From assembly GCF_000001735.4 (NCBI RefSeq), contig NC_003075.7:1303001-1367000 (forward strand): a DNA stretch of 64,000 nucleotides, read 5' to 3'. The position numbers and the translations under genes are program-made. This DNA comes from Arabidopsis thaliana (lineage: Eukaryota > Streptophyta > Magnoliopsida > Brassicales > Brassicaceae). Of the stretch, positions 14,043 to 26,951 are shown piece after piece. Position 1 is the stretch's first letter, and every line of letters starts with the position of its first letter. The notes beneath the pieces were generated by a model, which saw only the letters and a program-made list of their open reading frames with translations, made no database searches and had not been told where the DNA came from.

Positions 14043-14055
14043 GCTCTTGATACCA
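14043..14055 (-). other. RE2 primer-binding site
   Basis: The minus strand reads TGGTATCAAGAGC just inside the 5' LTR. It matches the initiator-tRNA-Met complement TGGTATCAGAGC used by copia elements, with one inserted A. Confidence 0.8.
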
Positions 14056-14061
14056 TATAGA

Positions 14062-14218
14062 TGTTTATAGAAGAGATGATTTCATTACATAGTGAGAATC
14101 ACAATATATATACAAGAGTGAGTAGCTAGGGTACATCAACGTAATGAATGAGAATATATACGACTTTACATATGTGTATCCATGACAGTAGCAATCTAGG
14201 ATATCAATCATATCCTCA
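14062..14218 (-). repeat. RE2 5' LTR
   Basis: 157 bp, identical to the 3' LTR except for one base. It would contain the element's promoter, since transcription runs on the minus strand. It is followed directly by the target duplication ATAGA. Confidence 0.95.
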
Positions 14219-14498
14219 ATAGAATCTTTATTGACAAAACAGAGCAAAAGACAGTAAAGTTTCTTGCTTTATTCAAAAACTAAAACCAAAGAAAAATCAC
14301 ATTACTAATTTGCTTATAAACACTCTGCGACTAATAACCGTTGGATCATATCAGTAAGGAGAGAAATCGACGGTTAGAATTCTTTGACTAGTGATATTTA
14401 AGCCAAATCACGAAATTAGCAAACTCTCGTCACAAATCATCAGTTTCTCTTTCTCTCTTCCTCATTAGTCTCTCTCCACTGATCTTGAAACTACAACG

Positions 14499-15326
14499 AT
14501 GAACGTGTACATCGATACTGAGACTGGCTCATCGTTCTCCATTACTATTGATTTCGGCGAAACAGTGTTAGAGATAAAAGAGAAGATCGAGAAGTCTCAA
14601 GGTATCCCTGTTTCGAAACAAATCCTTTACTTGGATGGCAAGGCTCTTGAAGATGATCTTCATAAGATTGATTACATGATCCTCTTCGAATCTCGTCTCC
14701 TTCTCCGCATCTCTCCTGATGCTGACCCTAATCAGAGCAACGAGCAAACCGAGCAATCAAAACAAATTGATGATAAGAAACAAGAGTTCTGTGGCATTCA
14801 AGATTCATCGGAGAGCAAAAAGATCACGAGGGTGATGGCGAGGAGAGTCCACAATATATATTCATCACTACCGGCTTATTCACTTGATGAGTTACTTGGC
14901 CCTAAATATTCAGCAACTGTGGCGGTTGGAGGCAGAACAAATCAAGTGGTTCAACCCACCGAGCAAGCTTCAACGTCAGGCACAGCCAAAGAGGTCCTTA
15001 GAGATTCAGATTCGCCTGTGGAAAAGAAGATCAAGACCAACCCGATGAAGTTTACAGTACATGTGAAGCCATATCAAGAAGATACCAGGATGATTCATGT
15101 AGAGGTTAACGCAGATGATAACGTCGAAGAACTGAGGAAAGAGCTGGTTAAGATGCAAGAGAGGGGTGAGTTAAATCTGCCTCACGAAGCGTTTCACTTG
15201 GTAAGCAGTGAGTTACCATTGACCGAAACTAAGTCATTCAAGTGGAACCGTGTTGCTGATGGCGATACAATTGAGATTATCCGTAGACTCGTGCCTTTTT
15301 GCAGTCTCCTCTTTTCTCATACCTAG
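14499..15326 (+). CDS. Ubiquitin-like protein with two ubiquitin folds, tandem copy 2
   Basis: Single-exon gene of 275 residues, clearly paralogous to the gene at 8300. The N-terminal ubiquitin-like domain spans residues 1–75 ([22 protein letters not shown]), followed by a linker with [20 protein letters not shown] second ubiquitin-like domain covers about 185–268, sharing with copy 1 a run from [14 protein letters not shown] to GELNLP. There is no terminal Gly-Gly. The 5' flank is also similar to copy 1 (CT-rich leader, then the ATG), which supports this start. The C-terminus differs from copy 1, reading into FCSLLFSHT. Function is not known; a proteasome or ubiquitin-pathway adaptor is a guess from fold only. 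Confidence 0.8.
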
Positions 15327-15660
15327 TTTTTAGTCTTTCTTCAAGTTTTCTTGCTTTGTTCAAAGTTCATAGCTTTCTTCAAATATGCTAAGACATGTAA
15401 GTTCATAGCTTTCTTCTTGAGTTACATCTTTTCGAAATTAGCTCTGTACATTCTCTAGAAAACATTACGATCGGGTGGTCTAGTTCACATTTCTTTTGGT
15501 ATTTTTCAATGTCTAGTTACAGCAACAAGTATGAAGATCAAATGTTGAATCTTTGTTGATAAAACAGGGCAGAAAGACAGTAAAGTCTCTTGCTTTACTC
15601 AAAAACTTAACCAAAAAAACAATCAAAATACTAATTGCGTCAAAACACTCTGCAACTAAT

Positions 15661-15795
15661 GAACGATAACGTGAAAGAACTGAGAAACGAGTTGATGAAG
15701 ATTGAAGAGGAAGGTGAGTAAAAGCTGCCTCAAGAAGGGTATTTTCTTATACACAAAAACAGAGTATTGAAAGAGAATCAGTCATTCTCTTGCTT
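15661..15795 (+). pseudogene. Third, decayed ubiquitin-like gene copy (C-terminal fragment)
   Basis: The translation NDNVKELRNELMKIEEEGE, then a stop, then KLPQEGYFLIHKN, follows the second ubiquitin-like domain of the two upstream genes with an in-frame TAA. The preceding 110 bp (about 15540–15655) also repeat the spacer found at 14224–14335, so this is a remnant of a third tandem unit. Confidence 0.8.
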
Positions 15796-15876
15796 TGTTC
15801 AAAGTTTGCTTTTGTTCCCTCTTAAAATATAAACAAAAAGCGTAGAAAGTTTTGGAAAACAAAAATCAAAAGAGGG

Positions 15877-15883
15877 AAAAAAA
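15877..15883 (-). terminator. Pol III T-run terminator of 7SL RNA
   Basis: Seven T residues on the minus strand directly after the 7SL 3' end, the standard RNA polymerase III stop signal. Confidence 0.85.
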
Positions 15884-16185
15884 TGGTGGTTCATATGAGA
15901 TCGGACCAGCAGGCCATAGTGGTTCTGAGCGACGCTAAACCGTGATCCGTCCACTGCTGTAAGCGGGAAGTAGTCGCTGCTCTGTGAAGCCAGCCTCACG
16001 CATTACCCTCCGACTCTAGAACCTGCATGAGCCAAGCCTTCGCTCAACTCAACACTAATTACTCACAGCTTGGACTGGGCAGCTCAGAAACATGCCCACA
16101 TCAGAACCGATCCGAGGAACCGAACCAGTGTCCCACCATCTTAATGTCCCCACATGGGTTACAAGCTATTGTTACTTAGCTCGAC
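15884..16185 (-). ncRNA. AT7SL-1: 7SL RNA of the signal recognition particle
   Basis: About 302 nt on the minus strand. The 5' end reads GTCGAGCTAAGTAAC and is followed by the conserved Alu-domain segment with TGTAACCC, GTGGGG and GGTGGGAC. The middle contains the S-domain signature GTGAGGCTGGCTT-type helix-8 region (around 15990–16010), and the 3' part pairs back to the start. This is the RNA scaffold of the cytosolic SRP, which docks ribosomes making secreted proteins to the ER. Both promoter elements and the terminator are in place, so the copy looks functional. It lies between ubiquitin-like remnants and ABP1. Confidence 0.93.
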
Positions 16186-16208
16186 GTTGAATACATCGTT
16201 TCGTGTAA

Positions 16209-16251
16209 TATATAAACAAACACAAAACGAGTAGATTGACCGATGTGGGAC
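16209..16251 (-). promoter_or_regulatory. Upstream sequence element and TATA box of the 7SL gene
   Basis: On the minus strand GTCCCACATCG (16241–16251) matches the plant USE consensus RTCCCACATCG. It is followed about 24 bp later by TTTATATA (16216–16209). In plants that shorter USE–TATA spacing specifies RNA polymerase III; Pol II snRNA genes have about ten bases more. Confidence 0.88.
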
Positions 16252-16447
16252 AAAAGACTCTGAAAATTAGTTTTGATTTGTGAATTTATCTTTTATGATG
16301 TGGGCCAAAGCCTTATTTTGAGTCCCATTATAGACTAACCAAAAGCCCAATAGTAATATTGAAGAGACAGATTTGAGATGGAAGAAGAGAGAAAGGGGCA
16401 AAGAAAGCAAATGCAAGAAGAAGAGTTATTATTTGATGAGACTTCGT

Positions 16448-16573
16448 TAGTTTGCATTTAACATCGAGCCAATTCAGCCACTACTAGATTTGTGAGTGTC
16501 ATTGATCACTTTCTCACATGGAGACAAAATAAACGACTGCATCATCAACTTCTTCGAAGAGGTATATATATAT
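16448..16573 (+). pseudogene. Fragment of ALKBH10B exon 5 with intron flanks
   Basis: The segment repeats the end of ALKBH10B intron 4, exon 5 and the start of intron 5 (about 6762–6890): TTAACATCGAGCCAATTC, GTGTCATTGATCACTTT, CATCAACTTCTT and GAAGAGGTATATA all recur. It has small indels and an internal deletion. Because intron edges are included it came from genomic DNA, not from a spliced transcript. It cannot code. Confidence 0.85.
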
Positions 16574-16901
16574 CAAGACAAGACACAAAAAAAGCTATGA
16601 TTCTGATGTCCTCTTGTCTTCGAAGAGCTATGATTTGAATATAGAAGAGGAAAATAAAAGTGAGTGAAACTCTATAAATTTATCGCAAATGCAATCAAGA
16701 TGTGCACACTTACATATTTTCATGACCAATAGGACTCACTTACTTAAGAACATCAAAGATTGAACATTTATTTACTTTCTGGTAACAACAACATTCATGT
16801 AAAATCCTTGCCAATTTACCAGTATCTACGTAGTGTCACAAAACCTCAACTATGATTTTACTATCTAAAGGTTGTGCTTGCTTTTAGCCTCGGACTTTGC
16901 T

Positions 16902-18449
<1,548 letters not shown>

Positions 18450-19157
18450 TTTCTCGATGCTTCGACGAACTAATTTTCCTCTCTTTAGAAGTCTCAGAAC
18501 TGTTAAAAGAGTAAAGATACTTCGAAACAGACCCCAAAGCTTTATATATTTCTGAATTAAACCCGATACTATAAAAAAGAGTCAGAAAATACTATTTTTC
18601 ATTTTCGATAATCCAATGTTGAAGATAAAAGGAGGGAATTAATTAATTTTAGAAATATTAAGAGAAAGTTTTGATGATATATAGTTTTTTTATTAATTTA
18701 TATCACATCCAAAGTAATCATATACGTATTGGTTTAATGTGATAATTTCAGATAGTATAGGGCAATAATGGGAAATATAAGAAATAAGGGGGAGAACGTC
18801 AATAATTCGGATAAATCATTTCAATGGAGAAAGAGAGTGACTTTGTTGTGTGATGAGGAAAAAACCTTACCCGCTCCTCTAAAACCCTCGTCTTCTCCGA
18901 TATCTTTCCTCAGCTCCGGTGAGATTTCAATCACACGCTGGTCCAATTCTCCTTATTCCATAGTTTCTGTGGTTTGCTTCTAGTTAGGTTATGGTTTTTT
19001 GGTTCGTTGATGTTAACATGAACATGAATGATGGTATTTTTTCGGAGTTTTCTGAGCTAATTGTACTGTAAAATTGTCTGGGTTAGTCCGAATTGGTATG
19101 ATTTTCTCGTTGATAATCGTCGATTTTAGTGTTGTTCCGTTTTTGTGCAGGTAAAGA
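18450..19157. other. Divergent promoter region between ABP1 and RUG2
   Basis: About 0.7 kb between two outward-facing genes. It holds the ABP1 5' UTR and promoter and, from about 18830, the RUG2 leader. The leader appears to contain a 5' UTR intron (donor GGTGAGATTT near 18919, acceptor TGCAG at about 19150, a few bases before the ATG). No other gene is supported. Confidence 0.6.
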
Positions 19158-20783
19158 ATGAAGATTAGGTTCTGTAATGGCTTCACAAAGCCTGGGTTTT
19201 TGCTAGTTCACTTTGAGCCACCATCTTTTTTTGCCGTTAGATCTCGTTCACTCTCTGATTCCACTTATGGCAACTTATGCAACCACAAGAAGAGACCTGG
19301 GACTGGAATTGGTCTAACTGTTCAATGCGCTATTGCAAATCGGAGATTTTCTTCACGTTCTTTGGATTCACCGAGAAGAGAAAGGTCTTCTCGTTCTTCT
19401 TCTTCTTCGGGAAGGGATAGGGATAGAGATAAGGATAAGGGAAGAGATTCTAAGTCTTTGTATAGTCGTCCTAGTTTGTTAGATATGAATAAGGAGAAAG
19501 CTGCTAATCGTGCTAAGGTTTATGAGTTCTTGCGTGGGATTGGGATTGTTCCTGATGAGCTTGATGGCCTTGAACTCCCTGTAACAGCTGATGTGATGAA
19601 AGAGCGTGTCGAGTTTCTTCACAAGTTAGGGCTTACCATTGAAGATATCAACAATTACCCTCTTGTTCTTGGTTGTAGCGTGAAGAAGAACATGGTTCCG
19701 GTTCTTGATTATCTCGGGAAACTAGGCGTCAGGAAATCGACTTTCACTGAGTTTCTTAGAAGATACCCGCAGGTTCTTCACTCTAGCGTTGTTATAGATC
19801 TTGCACCGGTGGTTAAGTATCTTCAAGGACTGGATATTAAACCGAGTGATGTACCTCGGGTGCTTGAGAGGTATCCAGAAGTTTTGGGGTTTAAGCTGGA
19901 AGGGACTATGAGCACATCAGTCGCTTATTTGGTTGGTATAGGTGTAGCTAGGAGGGAGATTGGGGGTATTTTAACACGGTACCCTGAGATTTTGGGAATG
20001 CGGGTAGCTCGGATAATTAAGCCTCTCGTGGAGTATCTCGAGGTTCTTGGTATTCCGAGACTGGCTGCAGCTAGGTTGATAGAGAAGCGGCCTCACATAC
20101 TCGGGTTTGAATTGGATGATACGGTGAAACCAAACGTGCAAATCCTGCAAGATTTCAATGTCAGAGAAACATCTCTTCCTTCTATAATTGCGCAGTATCC
20201 TGAAATCATCGGAATCGACCTTAAACCTAAGCTCGACACACAGAGGAAGCTACTTTGTTCAGCCATTCATCTAAATCCAGAGGATCTTGGCTCTTTGATC
20301 GAGAGAATGCCGCAGTTTGTTAGTCTCAGCGAGTCTCCTATGTTAAAGCACATTGATTTCCTTACCAAGTGTGGATTTTCGATAGACCAAACAAGGGAAA
20401 TGGTAATCGGGTGTCCTCAGGTTCTGGCTTTGAACCTCGGAATAATGAAACTCAGCTTTGAGTACTTCCAAAAGGAAATGAAAAGACCTCTTCAAGACCT
20501 TGTGGATTTCCCCGCATTCTTTACGTATGGGCTTGAGTCCACGGTAAAGCCGAGACACAAGAAGATAATCAAGAAGGGAATCAAATGTTCATTGGCTTGG
20601 ATGCTAAACTGTTCAGATGAGAAGTTCGAACAGAGAATGAGCTACGACACAATAGATATAGAAGAGGTAGAAACTGATCCATCTTCTTTTGACATGAATA
20701 CATTGATGCAACCTGAAAGAGAGGAGGAATCTGATTCCGAGTACGAGGAAGAAGAAGATGATGACGACGAGGAGTTTGCATAA
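19158..20783 (+). CDS. RUG2: mTERF-family organelle protein RUGOSA2/BELAYA SMERT
   Basis: Single coding exon of 541 residues. A chloroplast/mitochondrial targeting region covers about 1–60. An Arg/Ser-rich stretch follows (SRSSSSSGRDRDRDKDKGRD, near 80–95), then repeated mTERF motifs from about 120 to 460; each has a Leu-rich helix pair with the signature 'PEVLGFKLEGTM', 'PEILGMRVARII', 'PHILGFELDDTV', 'PEIIGIDLKPKL'. The C-terminus is a highly acidic tail (EYEEEEDDDDEEFA). In Arabidopsis the protein is needed for plastid (and mitochondrial) gene expression and group II intron splicing (literature). The start is the first ATG after the predicted leader intron. Confidence 0.93.
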   Translation: MKIRFCNGFTKPGFLLVHFEPPSFFAVRSRSLSDSTYGNLCNHKKRPGTGIGLTVQCAIANRRFSSRSLDSPRRERSSRSSSSSGRDRDRDKDKGRDSKSLYSRPSLLDMNKEKAANRAKVYEFLRGIGIVPDELDGLELPVTADVMKERVEFLHKLGLTIEDINNYPLVLGCSVKKNMVPVLDYLGKLGVRKSTFTEFLRRYPQVLHSSVVIDLAPVVKYLQGLDIKPSDVPRVLERYPEVLGFKLEGTMSTSVAYLVGIGVARREIGGILTRYPEILGMRVARIIKPLVEYLEVLGIPRLAAARLIEKRPHILGFELDDTVKPNVQILQDFNVRETSLPSIIAQYPEIIGIDLKPKLDTQRKLLCSAIHLNPEDLGSLIERMPQFVSLSESPMLKHIDFLTKCGFSIDQTREMVIGCPQVLALNLGIMKLSFEYFQKEMKRPLQDLVDFPAFFTYGLESTVKPRHKKIIKKGIKCSLAWMLNCSDEKFEQRMSYDTIDIEEVETDPSSFDMNTLMQPEREEESDSEYEEEEDDDDEEFA

Positions 20784-21601
20784 ACCCGGAGTTCAACAAA
20801 GAAAAGGTCCAAATACAGACAATGAATCGAAGAACAAGCTTCATGTCTTGATGTATCATCATCATGAGAGGAGAATGAATGATTTACTTTGAATTTTCGA
20901 ACAGATTCTTTGTTGATCAGATTAGCATTCTCTCTTATCCATCCTTGTCATCGATTCTTTTGTTCATCATGTTGTTGAAATCAGAACAATATGGACCAGA
21001 AATTGTAATGACTAAAATACCCTCAGGGGCAAATCAGTAATTATGATTTTTTTTTTCCTAAGCACCAACCCTCTTTTGTGTTACCCAAAGAAAGAAAATA
21101 AAAGCTCACGATCAATTTTGTTGGGCTCCTTCTTCGTCTTGTAGCCACGCACTTGTTCTCTTTATCACAGTGCCCTCTCGCTCTCTGCAACAACACTCTT
21201 AATATATATATATATATATTCATCAATCCCTATCTCTCATCGAATTCTCTTCCGATCGTCTTTTTTTCTTCCCGCGGTTTCTTGCGTTTCCGGTCAGTTT
21301 GCGGCACCGTGTTTTGTTATTTGGTTGAATGATCAAACGATTTGGTTTTTTATCCTGATTCGATTGCATTCTGATTGAGCTGCTATGTTTGAGAAATCGT
21401 GTGTGGAATTGTGTTGATTTGTTCTGGGAATTTAATTAGTTTCTGGAATTTTGCCGATTGTTTTGGTGTTTTCATGAAAAGTTTGCTACTGGAATTTGGG
21501 ATTATCTCAAAGCTTATTCAATACTTGAATTATTGAATCATTTTTGTTATCTCTGTGTTTATAATTTGGAAACAATCATAATCTCAGGGAATTATTGCTT
21601 A

Positions 21602-24348
21602 ATGGTTGAGAAGCAAGAAGAAATGAATGAGTTTGGTGCTGTCAATGGTGGGAAAGTGGGGACGTCTTCTTCAGTGTCACCACCGCAAGATAAAGGAAGG
21701 AAGAACAAGAGAAAGTTAGCTGATCCTTCTCCACAAAATGCTGCTTCTTTGACTGAGTTCCCTCGATATGAGTTACATTCGTTCAAATCTCAAAGCCCTT
21801 TGTGTGAAAATGACTCCAACGGGCAGCTGAAAGCCGAAGAGTCTGATTCTGTGGGATGGGATGATCCGTTTGCTTGTCACCTTGAAGGACTATTATCGTC
21901 AAATTTGCTCACGCTCTTTCGTAGTGCAATGAATCAGATTATGGATTGTGGGTATAGTGAGGATGTTGTTCTCAAAGCTATTTCAAGCAGTAGGTTCTAC
22001 TGTGGTGGAACTGATCTCGTGTCTAATATTGTTAACGATACCTTGAGTTTTTTGAAGAGTGGCAAAAAAGTTGCTGGTTCCAGAGACTATGTGTTTGAGG
22101 ATTTGCAACAGCTTGTTGCGTATAGTTTGGTAGAGAAGATAAGTCTTGTTAGGGAGGTTAGACCATCGCTTTCAACGGACGAAGCTATGTGGAGGCTGTT
22201 GATTTGTGACTTGAATGTTTTGAAAGCTTTTGAAGTGGACGCAGATGGATTGGAGGGCTCTTCGGTTTCCAATGCTAGTAAATCATCGGAATCTCCAGTT
22301 GCTGAGTGTAATCCTCCAAAATCCAGTGACGCAGATAACCCAAAGGCTCCAGTATCCAATACTCAAAGCAAGCAGAGTGAGCCAGTCAAATTTGGGAACT
22401 TCGCAAATGTAAACAACTCCAAAAATCCTCATGCTAGTGGAGCAACACCTGGAAAAGAGGTATTTTCTGTTTCCACTGCTTCTGGTGAAGGCACTAAAAG
22501 TGCATCCCTGACTTCTGTTTCTGATGAAAAATTAGTATCTTGTCGAAAAGGCCGCACCAAAAAAGAAATGGCCATGCTACGGCAGAAATCATGCGTGGAG
22601 AAGATTAGAACTTATAGCAAAGGCGGTGGCTATAAGACGGCAAAGTTTGGTGGTTTCCTTGTGGAGAAAAGAGGCAAATCAGCTTCTGATTTACTTTCCG
22701 CACAGGCAAGAAATTCTTCATCAAAGATTACAACAGAGGTTATGAAAATTCCTTTAGCTGAGAGTAGCAGCACTCTCTCAAACAGTACTAAGTCAGATTC
22801 GCCTGCATTAGATGTTAAGGAGCATGTTACTGCATTACCTGCTAATAATGCTCCAGCACCAGTAGCTTCAGAAAAGAAGTCCGGTTCTGAGCCTGAAGAA
22901 AAGCCTTCTGTGTCTACGAAACCAGCACCAGATTACTATGCTGCAATCCCATACGATGCAACTCTGGGAATATATATTCCCCGGAATAAAAGAGATGAAT
23001 TGATTTTAAAGCTAGTTCCCCGAATGAAAGATCTGCAGAAAGAATTGCAGGATTGGACTGACTGGGCTAATCAGAAAGTAAAACAGGCTACTGTTAGACT
23101 TCTTAAGGACCAACCAGAGCTTAAGGCACTAAGAAAAGAGAAAGAAGAGGCAGAAGAGTTCAGAAAAGAGAAGCAGTTATTGGAAGAAAACACTATTAAA
23201 AGGAGATCTGAAATGGAGTTGGCCTTGAATAACGCAACCAACCAGCTTGAGAGAACTAACAACACAATTCGCAGGCTCGAGCTGGAACAATCTCTGTTAA
23301 AGAGAGAGAGGGAAGCTGCTAATATAAGAGCTTCCGAGTCCGCTGAGAGCTGTAGAGAAGCAAAGGAGAGAGTGCAAAGATTGTTGAAGAATTCTCAATC
23401 GTGGGAAGGGCAAAAAAATTTACTGCAGGAAGAGCTCAAGAGTCAAAGAGACAAGGTGGCAGGGCTGCAGCAAGAAGTTGCCAAGGCAAAAACCCGCCAA
23501 AACCAAATTGAGGTTAGCTCTTTTGTAGGCAAAATGCCTTTGCACGTTTTAGGTCTTCTCGTCTTCGGAGCTGTAATTTATTGTATGACAACTGATCATA
23601 TCATTTCCTCTACAATTCTTTTTTCAGGTAATCATTTCATTTCTAAGGAATTAGAGAAATTGGAGGGATAATATGTTTACATCTGAGAGTCTACCTTTAT
23701 ACTTCTTGTGCCGTGTTCTTTAAATCAAGAACTAACCATAGTATTGTACTAGTAACTGATTGTAGTCTAAGTGTGGTAGCTATCATCAAGATGACTAATG
23801 AAACTAAGTTGCAGGCTACTTGGAAACAAGAAAAGTCAGCGACGGGGAAACTCACTGCTCAAGCAGCTGCATTAAAGAAAGAGAGAGGGAAACTGGAAGA
23901 ACTCGGAAAAGCAGAAGAAGAGCGGATCAAAACAAAAGCAGAGAACGATGTGAAATACTACATTGAGAACATCAAAAGACTTGACACTGAGATCTCAAAG
24001 CTGAAACTCAAGTCAGACAGCTTGAAGATAGCTGCTTTGAAAAAAGGCATAGACGGAAACAATGACGGTAACAAGAGTGGAATGAATCATACCACCAACA
24101 CAAAGGCAAACTCGATGGCATCAGCAAAAGTATGGGAGAATAATCAGGGGGCAGAGTCGAAAATCAAAAGAGAGAGGGAATGTGTGATGTGTTTGTCTGA
24201 AGAGATGAGTGTGATATTCTTGCCTTGTGCCCATCAGGTTCTTTGCTCTAAATGTAACCAGCTTCATGAGAAGGAAGCCATGGAAGATTGCCCGTCTTGT
24301 CGAGCCAAAATCCAGAGGAGGATTCAGGCTCGTTTTGCTCGCGGGTAA
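21602..24348 (+). CDS. RF298: Putative RING E3 ubiquitin ligase RF298
   Basis: Two coding exons (21602–23512 and 23815–24348), phase 0, give 814 residues. The N-terminal half carries a conserved plant MIP1-like region (GWDDPFACHLEGLL … YSEDVVLKAIS) and a Ser-rich stretch. Residues about 505–735 form a long coiled coil (many E/K/L heptads). A C3HC4-type RING lies at about 760–799 (CVMC … FLPCAHQVLCSKC … CPSC). The RING predicts E2 binding and substrate ubiquitination; substrates are not evident. An upstream in-frame ATG at 21458 lies in the leader. I prefer 21602, which follows a CAGG that could be a leader splice acceptor and begins the family's acidic N-terminus. Confidence 0.9.
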
Positions 24349-26951
24349 AAGCGCTTGGGTTTTGAATCAATATGGCAATGAAGGTTTTGCTTTGGTTTTA
24401 TCTCTTTGGACTGCTCTATTTACATCTAAATTATACACAGCTTGTAAAGAGTGACTTCACAATTTGCTCATTTCTATATATCCCTCAATAATAAATGGAA
24501 GAAGACTTTCCTAAACAACCTACTCAATACATGTTCGTTGAACTTGCATGATTATAATTCTGTAGGACTTGACTTTTAACATTAGATGTGGCCTTTGATC
24601 TACATCTAAAACAAAAGAAAAACCTTTATTCATACTATTCTATGCTTTATTCTATGAGAGTTCCTTTAAAACTCTACTGTGCTCGTTGTGCAGTAGAGTT
24701 TGACTTTTAACATTAGAATTGGTCTTAGAAGTCTAACTCAAAGTTGGTCAAAACAGGACAATAGAAATTATCCATTAATTAATCGTATAATTCATTTATC
24801 TTCATCCATTTTTTTCGATTAACAACCCACATACGTATTTTGGATAATAACATGGTCGCAAAACTTATATAAGTTACTTGATTACAAACATCAATCCAGA
24901 CTTTTTTTTATAATAAAAAAATCGCCGCAAAAAAGAATGAACTAAATTTGTTTCCAAGATTAACTATCTTTCAATATTTTGAGTTTACCGCTCGATATGC
25001 ACTGAATTCTATCAATTCAAGGGTGCTAATGATTATAATATTGTTTGTTTCACATCGGTTAACTCATCTTTTGTTTATACCATTAAACTTACATTGTAGT
25101 AGGTGCACTATCTTGACTCTTGGCCATTAATATATACATTTGTATATGACCATTTATCCATTGATGTTTTAAGATATGAATTTTTGGTTAATGATCAACG
25201 AGGCAAAGACTTGTATACACCATTTTAGAGTTTGATTGTACTCTCGTGAGTTTGGCCGAAAAGAAAAACGCCTTTTTCATGAAGAGATTATGAATACACA
25301 ACCATATGTGCCGCTTTTTATCATCACTGCGTGTGGATGAATCAACCCTTTTAATTAATAATCTTCCTTTATCAAAATACACAAATGGTTGAATTATAAT
25401 GTATATATAGTTCATTAGTCTCCTAGGGATATGATTAACATGTATCTTAGTTTATATATAGGAAATGATTGTTGAAAATAGATATCAGCTCGTCTTTGTG
25501 TGTGGCCATTGAATAAAACGGTCCAACCATGATGAAATATAGGGTTTGATGCGTCCTAATATAGATACACACAACTTAATATATTGTTCTAAGTTGAAAA
25601 TTTGTTATTAGACTACTCCAATCCAAGAAGTATACCGTGTATCTTTGAGATCATATTACTTAACTGCTATATGTCATATAATTGTATATGTCGAATTTGT
25701 AATCATTGTAAAGGTAATTATTAGAAGCCGTAAGTTTTTCGTAATGTGTAGCAAGTGTGGAGCATAAAGAAAAAACAGCAGATGTAGTGAAAATGACTAG
25801 TCATATAGCATCACTAATATTCATCTCATTAGCTCTCTATCACCACCATCATCACCGACATCACCATGATCATCATCATCAAAGATCTCATAGTAGTTTT
25901 TTGTTTTTTGTTTTTTTGATAAAATTTGGTGAGAACATCGGTGCAATGTGATCATGACGACTGAGAAGATACAAACACACATTCCAACAGGTGTGCAAAT
26001 TCTCTCTATCGATGGGACCATAATTTTAGATCTTCTTTGGCTATGATCACTTGGAATGTTCTCTCTTGGCTTCCTTACAAAACTAGAGATCCACTTATAC
26101 TCTAATCCGATGCAATAACATATGATATTAAATTAAAAACAACTATATTGATATACGAATTTTAAGTTTAGCCTAAGAAGAAAACACATTCAGACCAAAA
26201 TTTTGTGTATACCAAAAACACAAACTCTGCTATGAAGAATATTATCGATCATCAGTCATTATACGCACATCCTAAACCTAAGATTTTTGTTATTAGGGTT
26301 AAGTAATTAAACTTGCGTTAAAAAAAAACAGTTAGCTGACGTGTCAACAGACATAAAGCCCAAAGTACACACATGTCACGTGAGTCACGACCCCACCACC
26401 ACGAGTCAACAACCACCCTAGGCTCTCCTTTCTCTCGAAGCTGCTGACCTGTTACTCCGAACCTAAGGCTCGGACAGCCGTTTTCCCTGTTGCATATTCC
26501 CGACATAAAATTACATTTGTTTTTATTTTTCACTGACACAAACGAATCACAAATGTAAAAACTAAAACCCACTTCTCACTACTAGCATTTATGACTCCTT
26601 TTCTTCACAAAGCCACCCTAAGAAAATCTCAGAAACTAAAAGCACAACAAAAGCAAGAGGAAGACGAAGAAAGTGTATTCAGCTCTTGATTTCGCTTCCT
26701 TCTTAAGCCATTTTGATTACCCTTTTTGTCTCTCTCACACAGTCACACTTCTCTTTGAAGAAACCATTTTATCTATCTTCCATTTTCCCTCCCTTTTTAG
26801 TCATTTGACGTCACTAGTATCAAAATCCGCCATTAAAACTCCCACAAGAACCCTTACTTTCTCTTTCTGACCCATTTCTCAACTATAAAGCTTGTCTCTG
26901 TTTTGTGTTTTTTTTTATAAAGTCTCTGTTTTTAAAGCTGTAACGGCTACA
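24349..26951. other. Intergenic region and long leader of the LRR gene
   Basis: About 2.6 kb without a supportable gene. It contains a CAT/CAC-rich microsatellite near 25840–25885. A G-box core CACGTG lies at 26377–26382, about 570 bp before the LRR start codon, and a CT-rich leader runs from about 26660 to 26950. Confidence 0.55.

Larger units (their letters stand above)
9401..14218 (-). mobile_element. RE2: Complete Ty1/copia LTR retrotransposon (RE2)
   Basis: A 4,818-bp element in minus orientation with two 157-bp LTRs that differ at one base. Both LTRs start TG and end CA. The flanking target-site duplication ATAGA is perfect (9396–9400 and 14219–14223). The primer-binding site follows the 5' LTR and the polypurine tract precedes the 3' LTR. 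One long gag-pol frame fills the inside, broken by a single stop codon. The gene order protease–integrase–reverse transcriptase–RNase H is that of copia elements. It appears to be the element annotated as RE2 (At4g02960). It landed in the spacer between two tandem ubiquitin-like genes. Confidence 0.95.

Noticed and set aside
21458..21601. N-terminal extension of RF298 from an upstream ATG
   Set aside because: The extension has no family similarity by eye and looks like leader or intron sequence; the family start is at 21602.
25757..25951. Short open frame with a His-rich run (HHHHHRHHHDHHH)
   Set aside because: It is produced by a CAT/CAC microsatellite. There is no conserved flanking sequence, and no leader or splice context supports a gene.
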